A stretch of DNA of 64,000 bases. Origin: Notospermus geniculatus. Lineage: Eukaryota; Nemertea; Pilidiophora; Heteronemertea; Lineidae. The translations under genes and the position numbers were made by a program. This document shows positions 1 through 12,600 of this stretch, in pieces (position 1 is the stretch's first letter; the number at the start of each line of letters is the position of its first letter). The DNA is taken from the NCBI GenBank assembly GCA_002633025.1, contig NMRB01000919.1, positions 40,846 to 104,845 of the forward strand, read 5' to 3'. Under the pieces are notes generated by a model. The model made no database searches, was not told the DNA's origin, and was given only the letters and a program-made list of their open reading frames with translations.

Positions 1-195
1 CCCCCCCCCCAGCTCTTCTTATCTCAGTCATCTCAGTAGGCCTAGGCCTAGGCTACCTCAAGCATGCTGTTTTAGTGTTGCTGATAAAGAGAAGAAAACA
101 AACACGAATGGACTAGGCCTGATGGTGATTGGTCCAAATTATTGATAATGACTATCGTTTGTTGATTCCATGTGATCTTTCTTTCAGCCAGCAAA
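1..195 (+). other. 5' flank and end of a 5'-UTR intron of the dynein gene
   Basis: A poly-C start and TAGGCC repeats are followed by a pyrimidine tract ending in the acceptor TTTCTTTCAG at 187. The exon then opens with CCAGCAAA before the ATG at 196, so the start codon seems to lie in an exon preceded by a non-coding exon outside the window. No promoter is recognisable here. Confidence 0.45.
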
Positions 196-663
196 ATGTC
201 AGATTCGGGAAAGAAGTCAAAGTCGAGTAGTGCACGGAGCACTCCAAAACCTCCGCAGTCTCCCGCCGCCAGCACTGGTGAAGCAGGAGAACAACAAGAA
301 CTTGTGAATGGTAAGTTTGCACACTGAATGTCGATTCTGTACTTGGCAGTCTTAATTGTCTCTATCAATCATCATAGCTTCTTTGGTTGAAATAACTTAT
401 TGCCCGTCCCGGCTTGTGTAAATTCAATCTTCTCTTATATAGGTACTGAGCAGCTGGCACCAGCAACCCAAACACCCGTCCCTGGAACCCCAGTGCCACC
501 AGCTGAGACAGCAGAGGTACAACTAGTAGTACAACAAAATGGAGAGGTAGTACCTGCTGGTGATGGAGAGATTGTTCCAACAGAAGATGGTGAAGAGAAA
601 GATGGAGAACAGGAGGAGGGAGAGAAGGAAGTGGAGGAGGAGGTGCAACCTTCAGTTTCTGTG
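196..663 (+). other. DNAH2: DNAH2 N-terminal low-complexity extension (exons 1-2)
   Basis: The first 112 codons are Ser/Lys-rich ([12 protein letters not shown]...), then Pro/Thr-rich, then a Glu/Asp-rich run ending in [18 protein letters not shown]2 proteins generally begin with a short, poorly conserved, charged leader of this kind. The conserved tail starts in the next exon at 1037. Confidence 0.7.
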
Positions 664-3600
664 GTAAGTCTTTTTTTAATCATTTTGAAAAATCCTATTT
701 TAACTTTTGGGAGAAATGGCGTTTCTTTAGCTGTTATCAGCCAGGCAATTGCTCTTGACAGCTGATATTCAAGCACAAAGTCTGGTAATTGCTTTCACTT
801 CAGAAATTGCGTACATTCAGTATGAGCCATCTCTCTACAAAGCATCCTCCTAGACTTCATGAATATTTAACGGGGGACTTTGATTGTGGTCTGTGAGAAG
901 ATTTTTATGCCCCTTACCTCTGTGGCCATATTCCTTGCCTCTAACAAAACATATAGTTTCAGGCTGGGGTTTTCTATTGCTCTTGTTCACAAGTTTCCGT
1001 CAGTGTTTCACTGTTTTGCTTTAATTTTTCCTGCAGAAAGCCCTAATAAAGGAGAGAATTAACCTTCCAAACGTAACAGACGAAATGTGGCAAGATAAAC
1101 ATGAAGATACGATGGACATCTTCATCGAGAACGCACACCGCCTCCTGGTGGTGTACATGGATACCATCAATGGCCTCGTCATGGAGCATAACATCCCAAC
1201 GCACAGCGTCGACCAACTGACGTACTTCATCAAGACAGAAAAACAAGAGGGACCTATCACGGCTGAGGTGTTTTTAAAGTCCGTCCAGTATGGAACAGTC
1301 CGGTCCAATCATATTGAGAGTCTGCTGAGGCTGATGATGGGAATCTATGCACCGATATTTTTTGAAAACACCTCGTGGCCTGACAGTATCCTTTCATGAA
1401 AAAAATTCAGTATATGATGGGTCCACCAACAAAGAGAACCTACCTGTTTCAATCACTCTTCAGTTAACTTCCACTTCGTAATCCAGACAATCTTCATTCT
1501 AAAACTTTCACTTTGAAAGCAGAGATTTGTAGATAGGTCCAGGGAGAGATTGAAGCCGTAGTTCAGGGCTCAAAGTCAAAGTGACTACTTTTCATGACAG
1601 TTCTGTAATTTTTACAACAGTCCGATTCCTCTTTGCCTTAACTCTAGCTCAGGTATCAAAAATGATTTTTCTGCCCAGCTACACAAGTTTCTTGCCAGTT
1701 TGACGGACACGCGCTGGAAAATGGAGGGTAAAACCGTCCTGTATGTCCCTAGTGAGGGGAAACAGTTTGACTCAGAAGTGGCCGCGAAGAACAAAGAATT
1801 AGTCCAAAGACTTGAAAGTAAGTAGAAGGATAACATCGTCCTTGCATTTCATTTTTCAGTCACAAAAAAGGCTTCTTTTGTGGGTTCATAAGCATACACA
1901 ATTTGGTAGCATTTTCTTCACTATAAGTTATGATTGTCCCATTTCAGCTGCCATGATTCACTGGACTCGACAAATCAAGGAAGTGTTGAGTTCCCAGGAT
2001 GCATTTGAAACTGCCGAGAATTCTGGCCCGCTCGAGGAGATCGAGTTCTGGAAGAACCGCTGCGCTGATTTGTCAGGTATCAGTCAACAATTGGACAAAC
2101 CCGGCGTCAAGAAAATTACTGAGATTCTGCAGCTGGCAAAGTCGTCTTACGTTGCTCCATTCATGAAGTTGTCCTCACAGATTAAGGTAAGTAAATGCAG
2201 ATTTTAGCCTGGTATCACTGAAATCCTTATCTCAGCTCAGACACTTTCAAAGCTTGATTGGGCTATCTCTACGTATTGACTTCTGATTTCACTGAATGTA
2301 CGGTATTTCAAATTTCAGGAAGGATCACATCAGGCGCAGAGCAACCTGAAATTCCTGTTAGTCCTGAAAGATCCCTGCTTTGAGTTGTCCGACGCTGCAC
2401 CAAAGGATATCCCTGCTATGATACCAAAGATTCTCAACTTGATCCGAATGATCTGGGTCAATTCTGAGTTTTATAAGACAAGGGAGAGGCTGACTGGTAT
2501 ACTGAGGAAGGTGAGGAGATTGACATATAGTGAAATTAGTCTGATCTCAGCTCCCAACCTCCATTTTTAAATGGCGCATAGATATGAAGACAGGGGCCAT
2601 CCTCTTATTTCAAGGCCTCTGTTAAACTGATGTAGGCCTAGTTGTTGTTTCGCAGCGGCTCAGCATGCAATATGATCAATTTTGCTTGCAATCTGAGTTT
2701 TAATATGGCCGCCAATACCTCCATCTTGAAGTTTCATTTTCACTTGCAGTTGAGCAACGAGATAATCCGCCGCTGCTGCAAGGAGATCTCGCTGGATCGT
2801 ATCTTTGACGGTTACGTCCAGTCAAGCATGAAGAGCCTGAACGATTGCATCACCTGTTGCCAAGGTTGGAAGGAAACCTACCAACGAATGGCGAAGCTTC
2901 ATCACAAGTTCTCACCGAGCGGCTGGGTGCTGGACCAGAGCAGTATTTTCGCCCAGGTGGATGCATTTGTGCNCTGCCAGTTCTGTTCAAGTCACTTTGT
3001 AGCAACAACACTTCGTGTACTGAGTTCAAATTCAAGAAACTTCCCACCTGTTCAGCGGAGTTGTGTCCTGTTGTCTGGACCTCCCTGTGGGCACTTTGTA
3101 TGTCTCTTGAGTTGTGCTCACTGACTGTATCTCTTGAAAGATTCTGCATAGTGGATCCAACTCATGAAATTATATAGCATTAGCACCAAATGCAAGTTAC
3201 TAGATGCTCTCGCCACTCGTTCTAATGGCCCATGCCAACTCTCCGCATCCTAAGCTCTGTCCCTCTTTTTCAGGCCATCAAACGAACCATCGACAAGAAA
3301 ACAGTGGACACATATCAACTCCTAAACGACGAACTCAATGCCGTCAAGAAGGAGCTGACACAGAAATCAGTACCGCTACCTTTCCAGCATCCAAAGTACG
3401 CTGGATCGGCTCACTGGGCGAGGATGCTGAAGAAGAGAATTGAGAGGAATATGATGGTAAGATATCGGGGTGCTTCGGGGAAAGTTCTTTAACCCTGTCA
3501 CTGCCAAGGCAAAAGTTACATTCTGTCATATTTGAAAATATTAAGACAATATTGAAAAGTACCTGGTTGGGCAATTTGGCATTGTCAGTTTCCTTACGAC

Positions 3601-6600
3601 CGTCATATCTGCTATGAGAAATCCACCCAAATTTTCACATGTATTCAAGTATCCTACTCCACTTTTCAGATCCTCGATCGAGCCCACTTCTTGCCTCAGA
3701 TTGGATCCGGTGAAGAGACCAGGACCCAGTATCAGCAACTCTGCTCTGCTCTGGATGAATATGTCAGGAAGACGTTCCATGAATGGACACAGTCCATAGA
3801 CAGGGTAAGTTATCGGTGTCATTTTTCTCAATGTGCACTGCTACATAGTGGTGCAGTGGAAACACTGGTCTCTCACACTCCTGAGGTTGCGAGTTCAATT
3901 CCCTGTCACACCTGATCTTCATTTGGCTTACCTTAAAGAGTGAGGCCAACTCAACTTTTTGACAGGCCATGTTTTATTGGGGCTCCAGTTTCTCCTCATC
4001 ATTCTGAAATTTCAAAGTGTTATCCATTTCCAGGAGCCCATGAAACTGCTCGACGTACCCCTGATGTGCCGCAGCTTGGAGAAACAGGCCATGATCGACA
4101 CAAACTTCAACCGAAGTTTGTTGAAGCTGTTCCAGGAGTGTCACTACTGGGAGAGACTTGTGTTTGAGATCCCACACTTTGCGGCTGACGTCTATGCTCG
4201 GGCGGATGAACTGCGAGTTACGCGGGAGAACGTGTTGCTGGTGGTCAGGGATTATAACAGGTATTAAACATGCAGTGGCACTGTGTCTCATCAACTCTGT
4301 AATGTAAAAAATACTTGTAAATGGCACTGTATTACTTTCCCCCTTTTCAGGATCATAGCCGCCCTGTCCCTTGAAGAACGTGGGTTGTTCCGTGAGAGGA
4401 TTCGATTCCTGGACAAGAAGATCCATCCCGGTTTGACGAAGTTGACGTGGGCTTCCAAGGGTATCACAGATTATTTCATTGTAGAGTGTCGGCAGCATGC
4501 AAGCAAGGTAGGCAATGGTCAATCTACCATTGTTTGTTCCTGTAGGGCTTACGCGCTGAGGCCAATAACACAAACAACTACTCATTGTTTAGTTGCTCAC
4601 AGAGAGGCAACTTGCATGAGTAAACTTACCAGGTGGAGCTGCTTTTTAGTAGGTTTATGGGCAATTTTGAGACCTCTGTGTTGCTTCAATGTTGTACTCT
4701 TTGGGTGACCCAGCCTCTCCTTTCCAAGCTCCCCTGTCTGTTAAATGCTAACATGTTTATCCCAATGTTGTAGGCAACAAAGAAATCACGTGTACAGGAA
4801 AAATGTCGAGAGGTAGCCTCACGAGCATGCAACACTTTTAAAATCTATTCACTTAAAATTTTTATCTCACGTTTCTATCAAAATTTTCACAATCTGGACA
4901 CTCTCAATTAAGGACAGCATATCTTGGTCCAAGAGGTGTCCGTAATTAAGAGGTTCAATTGTAGGTGAAAAACACAGATTCTCTCGTTATTGTGAAAATA
5001 ATGAGTTGAATGCCAAGTCCAAAATATGGTATAATTGGCTGTTTTGACATAACTGGGCGAATAAATGTACAACAAGAAGAAACTTGAGCACTCTGAGAAA
5101 TCCTGCACTGCTCTCTCCATCACATGAAGGAAGGGTTGACCGGGGATTGAACCTGGAACCTCAGTGGTGAGAGGCACTGTTTCCACTGCACCATTCTGAC
5201 TCTATCGTTATTTTCTAGGTGCAAGCGATCGTGGATGACTACAAGGGCGCCAACATGAACATCTCGAAGGACTGTAAGAGAATCAGTGAGCTCTTGCTGG
5301 TGAAGATTGACAGTAAGAAGGTGTATGAAAATATGGAGTTCGACGATGACCAACAGAATCATCGGTCGGTGGTCGCGAAGAAACTTCAGGAGATACACGC
5401 AGAGGTGATCGGGATGATGAGAAAAACATACGAGACGTTCCGGGGAGATGGGAACGAGGTTAGTTGATGAGGTTGCCCAAGACAAACATTGAGAGAGATC
5501 GGCTCCATCGAAATCAGAGTTGAGGTCCGAACTGAAAGGATCAACAAAGAATAAGATCAGAGTCTCTGAGCATCTGCATTTCACTTCTTTGTTTCAAATT
5601 TTCTTTCTAGGTCCAGCAACATTGGCATCGCTACACGGAGAAGATGGATCGTATGGTGGAGGAGGCGTTCAGACTCAACGTCAAATGGTCGCTACAGGAA
5701 CTCTCCAGAGCTATCAACGGTGATGGGAAGAGTGCGCCGAACCCTCTCTTCCGGGTCAAGGTCGTCTTGGAGGGAACAACAGTCGAGTTTTCACCCACCC
5801 TTGTCCAACTTGCCACCAGTGTTGGTAGCATCAGTCCCCACCTGACTCATGCCATCTCTGGTATCCAGAGGTTACCTGATATATTGACCAGGAAGAAGTC
5901 AAATAAGGCAGTAAGTTCTTACTCTAGGCCTAGTTCTTAGATGTGTAGCTTTCATATCAGAGCACTGAGAGAAGACAGAAGGGCAAGCGCCTCAAAAGTA
6001 GGAGGCTGCAGGCTAGATAAATTGAAAACATTTGGTCAGTTTTCCTTCTTTAGTTCTGAAATCTTACTTATTTTTCCAGCCGATCCATGACGTGATCGCC
6101 CGTGACGAAGAAACCAAGAAAATCCAGGGGGTGATCAATGCCGGCATGACGGCCAACGCCACCAATCTCCAGCAGTACCTCAGTACGTGGGACAACTTCC
6201 GTGAGATCTGGGAGATTCAGAAAGATCAGTTCATCAGACGGTATCAGAAGTTGAATCCGCATGTGTCGTCGTTCGATGCTGATATTGCCAGGTAGGTGGT
6301 GCTGCAGTCTTCTACATCCGTCTTGCAGGGGTCAAATTTGTAGGATTACTATGTCGAATGTCACTGATGGCAAAGCAATCTCACCCGATTGAAGACTAAA
6401 TGTGGCTTTTTAAGTATACATGTATCTGTTCACATTTTGACTTGCTCTTCTCATGTTCCAGATACACAGAGGTAGCCAACCACGTCCAGACCCAGGAGAC
6501 GATCCTCAACATCCAGTTTGTCCTTCTTGACTGCTCACCGCTCAAATTTGCCATCCTCAGCCATTGTCAAGAATGGCAGAACAAATTTACCACCCTGTTA

Positions 6601-9600
6601 CGAGAGATTGCTACCAGCAAGTTACAGGGTCTTCACCAGTTCTTGCATGACATGGGAGAGAAGTGAGTGAATTTTCATGACTTCTGATGGTAGCATATTG
6701 CTCAGCAGCCCCTGGATTGTCATCAGTCGAGCCGTACACAACTGGGGCAAGGTAGTCAGTTATTGCTAATCACTAAACGTAAACATATTTCATTTCTACT
6801 CCAGAGTCAGCAAACCTCCTCAGACTTTGGACGAACTGGGTGAAAGTCTGAACCTGTGGGATGAGCTGAACAATGATAAACCTAACATCGAGGCCAAGTT
6901 CTCACCGCTGTATGAACAGTTTGCCATCTTGGAGAAGTATGAGGTACCAATACCAGAAGAGGTAAGTTATGAAACTTTTGAAATCTTCGCATGTCATCAC
7001 ACAACAGAGTTTGAATCATACCTACTTGTACCAGGTACGAACCCACCTTTACTTAGCAAGTGACAGTAATATATCATAATGTTCTCTTCAGGTTTCTGAG
7101 ATGCTGAACAGCCTGAGTAACGAATGGGTCCAATTCCAACAAATCCTCATCGACGCCGACGTCATGCTGAAAAAATACAAGGAAAAATTCAAGACCTCGC
7201 TTCTCGCACAATCAGACGAGTTCAAGAAACAAGTCACAAACTTGGTGCACGATTTCCACTCCAAGGGTCCGTTCACCAGCACTGTCCCGACGAACGAGGC
7301 CCTTACGCAGATTGAGGAGTACAGGGCTCAGTTAGATGCCCTCAAGAAACAGGAGGCTATGATCAGAAAGGGTCTCAATATTTTCAAGATTGATCACCCA
7401 CCGTCCAAGGATGTGGCTGCGCTGGAGAAGGTAGGTGAATCTAATCTGGTTTCTGTTCTGTTGCACAGTGTATTACAAGGACATTTTGAGTTGACCTCAT
7501 TGCTTTATTTTGCATCTTACGGGTTTTATGTTGGCAGTGCCACTTGTCAAGTTGTGGCTTCCCACTGGCCAGCTGTCAAGCTGACTTTCCATTCTTGTCG
7601 TTTTGCTACCCCATGCTGCATTCCCTCTGAAAAAATATGTCATATTTTCCAGGATCTTGAGTTCATTGAGACGATCTGGCAGCTTACGAAGGACTGGGAG
7701 ACACATTGGGGTGATTGGAAGGCCGGGAAATTCACCGACCTTCAAACAGAGGAAATGGAAACCGAGTCATATAACTTGTACAAGAAACTGAACAAGCTCA
7801 GTCGGGAACTCAAGGTAAGGAACTGATGGAATATTAAGAATTTAGAGTGTTTCTGAGCTTCATTCAAAGGAACCTACTATTACACCCACCTTGGGACTGG
7901 ACTGATGGTGTCCTTGATTGAAAGGTGGCCTGATTACAGAGGTCAAAATGAGTTGAAATGACTTAAACAAATGTTAACCAGCAAGTTTCCATGAGGCTTG
8001 ACATTCAGATTGATTCTGCTGGTGATGTTGAAGCTAATTTCGTTCAGAAATGATTAATTTCAACTTAAACTTTTGTTGGTCATGCTAAAATAAGGACTGG
8101 GCAGACGAACTGATGGCAGAGAAAAAGGCGAGAGTTGCAGAGGGCAACGTCAGTGATGATAAGGAGAAGGACGATGAGGATGAAGATGTAACAATTATCA
8201 TGAATTCTCGTCACAAATTATATTCCTCACTGTTTTATTTTGAAGCAGTTGTAACAATTTTCATACTGATCACCAATTTCATACAGGGTGTTTCATGGTG
8301 TGAAACAGCCAGTGTGTGGAAGATATTGTTATCCAAATAAATGTGATCCATTCTTTTTGATAATCAAAAATGTTCAGCCACAGTGCACTTTTGATGCATG
8401 TTTTACCTCTTATTCACTATAGTGCATGACCCCTAGTTGTGTCAAAAATGAAAATGTGTAAAGGCACCTGAAACCTCTGCATGGGGATTCCTACTTCCCT
8501 GAACACCCGTGTGACAGCTTAGGACGCCGAAATTCCATAGAACAGTGAAATGGTTCAACAGTTGACAAAACAATGTTTTAGAGACATCCTGTGGTTTGGA
8601 TTTCTTCTGTTGGATTCACCATTCTCCGTAATGCAACATCAGGGGTCGGGAAGAGACATGGAAACACCATTCTGTAGGACCTTCCTCCCCATTTACAGAA
8701 CATTGATGAAAAATTTGACACCAAATACCTTTACCGGTACTCATAAAATACCTTGAATTTCTTACTTATTTCTTACTTATTATGGTGTGATTCCATTTCA
8801 GGATAAGAACTGGGAGATCGTTGAGACGAGTAAGAACAAGGTGGATCAGTTCAAGAGAACGATGCCACTGATTAATGATCTGAAGAATGAAGCAATGAGA
8901 GAGAGACATTGGGACCAAATCAGGGTAAGAACTCGTCCTTGTCTTGCTGGTGCTAACTTCTGTGTCATAAAATTCTGCCCCACTAAATGCAGTAGACCCA
9001 CCCCAAAGGCTTACGTTTACGTTTCAAACTTGCAGAATGAGATGGCGAAGACGTTCGACCCCAAAGCAGAAGACTTCACTCTGGAGAGAATCATCGAGTT
9101 TGGCTTCGACCAGTATTCAGAACAAATCAACGACATATCCGGTGCAGCGAGGAAAGAGTTGGCGATCGAACAGGCTCTGGAGGCCATTGACCAAACCTGG
9201 GAGGTGATTGAACTGGATATCATCCCATACAAGGATAAGGGACATTTCAAACTCAGGTAAAGAATCTATTGCCCTTTGCTTTGATGGAGTTTGACATCGG
9301 AGATGTACCATGACTGGTAATAATGCAGAGTGTCAGAGTGGTGCAGTGGAAACAGTGCCTATCACCCCTGAGGGTCTGGGTTCAAACCCCAGTCAATCCC
9401 ATTCTTTTATGATAGAGAAGCAACTCTCTTTGACAGGGAAGGTTTTCTCTGGGCACTCTGGTTTCCTCCTGCTTACATTAAATTCATCCATATTTCTTAA
9501 TTCCAGAGGCACAGATGATGTATTCCAAGTTCTAGAGGATGGTCAGGTGCAGCTCTCAACGATGAAGGCATCGCGGTTCGTCAAGGCGTTTGAATATGAC

Positions 9601-12600
9601 GTGGATCGGTGGGAGAGGACGCTTTCACACATCCTGGAGGTGATTGAGATGGTGCTGACGGTACAGAGACAGTGGATGTATCTAGAGGTATGCACATCAT
9701 TATCCCAGGAGTTACAATCAGTTACCCCATTTGAAATTTTCCAAAAAGTTGCTGTTTCATATGGGCTAATTTCATGAAAATGTGTTTTATTTCAGAATAT
9801 TTTCCTGGGTGAGGACATCCGTAAACAACTTCCACGAGAATCTGCTGAGTTTGATGAGGTGAATGCTAACTGGAAGGTGATCATGACCAGGATTAATAAG
9901 GATAGGAATGCGCTTAGAGGGACACACTACAAGGGTAAGATTCAGTCTAAAACCATACCTCCTGCTGTCTGCAAGTGGAGACAAGTCCAGAGTTTGCACT
10001 TGGAATCATCTCCATACAAGATTTATCAGATTGACTCTCTGTATTTCAGGAATCTTGGAGACCCTGAATGAGATGAACCTCAAGTTGGAAGAGATCCAGA
10101 AATCCCTTGACATGTACCTGGAGACCAAACGACAGATCTTCCCACGGTTTTACTTCCTGTCCAATGACGATTTGCTCGAGATTCTCGGCCAGTCGAAGAA
10201 TCCTGAAGCCGTCCAGCCTCACCTCAAGAAATGCTTTGATAATATCAAGACACTCAAGATGAGCAAGGTGATGATTGGTATTCTAAAATACCTTGGTATC
10301 TCCTGCGTATGTTTCAAATGGATAATGCATTAGCCTCATTCTGAATGCAGCGGGTCTGGGTGACACAACCAAGACCCGCTCAGTGTAATGGCGTGCGTCC
10401 AACATTTCTCGCTTCGACCATTCAGCGAGGTAGTGCAGCGAATGTCGGCCAGGTGGATACTCAGTCGCCTATCCCAACGAGGTTTTGTACCATTAGGTAC
10501 ATTTCCTGCGGATAATCCGTTGAAGAAAGCGCCCTGCGACCTCATTTCGACTCCTGCAGCTTGCTGCTAGCGCTGCACACAGATGTACACGATGTAGGCA
10601 CGATGTACAGGTTTGTACACACAGTGCGTGATTCACTGATGTCGCGTCATCGACGGAGCGTCCTCCCTGATATCTTAGGCCTATTTATTGCAATCAAACT
10701 GCACTGAACCTATGTATACCATGTTTAGTTTGAGGTATTTAGACCATATCCACTCCCCGTGGATATGGTCTCTTGTTTTTACTGGCCAGTCGCCGTGGGG
10801 CAAGGCTCGGTGGTTTTTGACACGTTTCACCTAAACCGCTGCGTGCCAAAGGCTGAAATTCGGCCAGTATACTCAATACAATCTGCTATCGTCAAAAATC
10901 CATCCAAGTTCCCGATCAGATCAATATTTCATTCCATATTTTGTCATTTTTAGCAGAATTTGCCGTTGTATTGCCGTGCCAATCATCGCTACACCCTCCC
11001 ACGTTTTAGCGGATCGGCAAACAGGTTTAACGATCGATTTACCGAGTAGGACGGTGCGGGAGGCGATGGTTACTTGGAATGGCCGTTCCAGGATGGAACA
11101 GACGGTGCCGCCGGCGCGGCAAAGATTGGAACTAATCTACACTTGTATCATTCATGTCATTGCGCTTCAACAAAATAGGTTCCTGTTCGTTTTCTGACAA
11201 GTTTTGGTTCCTACAGTACCGGTACATGTCCTAAGTTTATTTATTATCACAAATTGTACAAGCACGAACAAATGTTGCTTTCTTTGCTTATTTTGTTGTT
11301 TTCGATTCCATATTTATGTTTATCCTGTAGTTGTGAGCAGAGGTATATCGGTTCGCAAAAGTAGGCCTCGGCTAAGGTGCCGAAGTGAGGTCTTTCTGCG
11401 CTGCTAAAACATGTAAAATTTCGTCTTAGTAGGCTATCAAAAAATTGCAGCTCTGCGTGGAGTATGGCGCTGCTAATTTCAAAATTCTACCTTTTAGTAG
11501 GCCTATGCCCTATTTCATTCGACCCACACAATATGAACAGGCATGTGCACACACTGTCCCTCTCTGGACACTGGATAGATAGGCTAGGCCCTAGGCCTGG
11601 GGGGGGGGCGTGGAATGGGTGAAGCACATTCTCCGAGGGCCGAAGAAGCGAACCCCCCTGAAAAATTGTTGGGTAGCTAGGCTTAAAAGTGCCGGAAACG
11701 CGATTTCCTGGCACCTGGCCAGGCCAAATTGAACTTTCTCCTGAAAATAGGCCTAAAGGGGTGATGTAATTAAATTAGGCCTAGGCCTAGCTAGGGCTAT
11801 AGGCCTATGACTTCCAAAATTTTCCTTGCTCAGCGGCTGAATGGGAGGGGGCTTGCGCCAGGCACGCCCCCTGGATCCGCCACTAGGCCTACTGTATACT
11901 GCATCTTGCATTAAAACTTCATTTCCATCTTTTCCACTTTTTAAACCTGGATATGGTCTACAATTCGCTGTTAAGCGAATTGCTCAACTCTAGTTTAGAA
12001 TAGAAATTGAACCCTCGGCGTCGGACCTCTGTTGAGTATCCCAAACACTCTCGGGTGGAGCGTAAAACTCGTCCAAACCCTCGGCGAAGCGCCTCGGGTT
12101 TGGACTGCGTTTTAGCTCCACCCTCGAGTGTTTGGGATACTCAACAGAGGTCCTCCGCCTCGGGTTCAATTCCTTAATCAGTGATCTGCCAGTCATTTGG
12201 TACCAATGATTTGTTCCAGTTGGTGCCAATGATTTTGTACCAATAGATGCCAATCATTTGGTACCAATGACTGTCTCATCACTTGGTATCAAGGATTTTA
12301 TACCAAAGAATTACCAAATATTTAGTACCAATGATTTACCAATGTCCCATGTAGGCCTAGTGATGTTTTGTCGGTTTTCCCACCTGCTTTTGGAAGTAAT
12401 TTGAAGAGATACCCTTTGTAATGATAAAATGAGAAGTATTTCTTCAAAATTTCCCCTAAAATTTGACCACTCGAAGAAAATTTACAAAATGTCTGCCAAA
12501 CAAAACTTGTCGTCTGCTAACCCTTGAAATTCTCTCCTCAGACTGGAATAGCTCAGAAGTATGAAGCAGCCGGTATGTTCTCAGCAGATGGTGAATATGT

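Larger units (their letters stand above)
1037..6961 (+). other. DNAH2: DNAH2 tail/stem region (exons 3-16)
   Basis: These exons encode the helical stem (dynein heavy chain N-terminal region 1), the part that in this family dimerises or binds intermediate and light chains and anchors the motor on the A-tubule. Visible landmarks include [25 protein letters not shown] and [10 protein letters not shown]. Exon 7 (2750-~2972) stops at the undetermined base 2973, and the stretch that should follow it is missing; coding resumes at 3274 with AIKRTIDKK. Confidence 0.85.

Noticed and set aside
435-776. 113-codon minus-strand open frame rich in Ser/Pro
   Set aside because: It is the antisense shadow of the acidic DNAH2 exon 2; no splice or family support.
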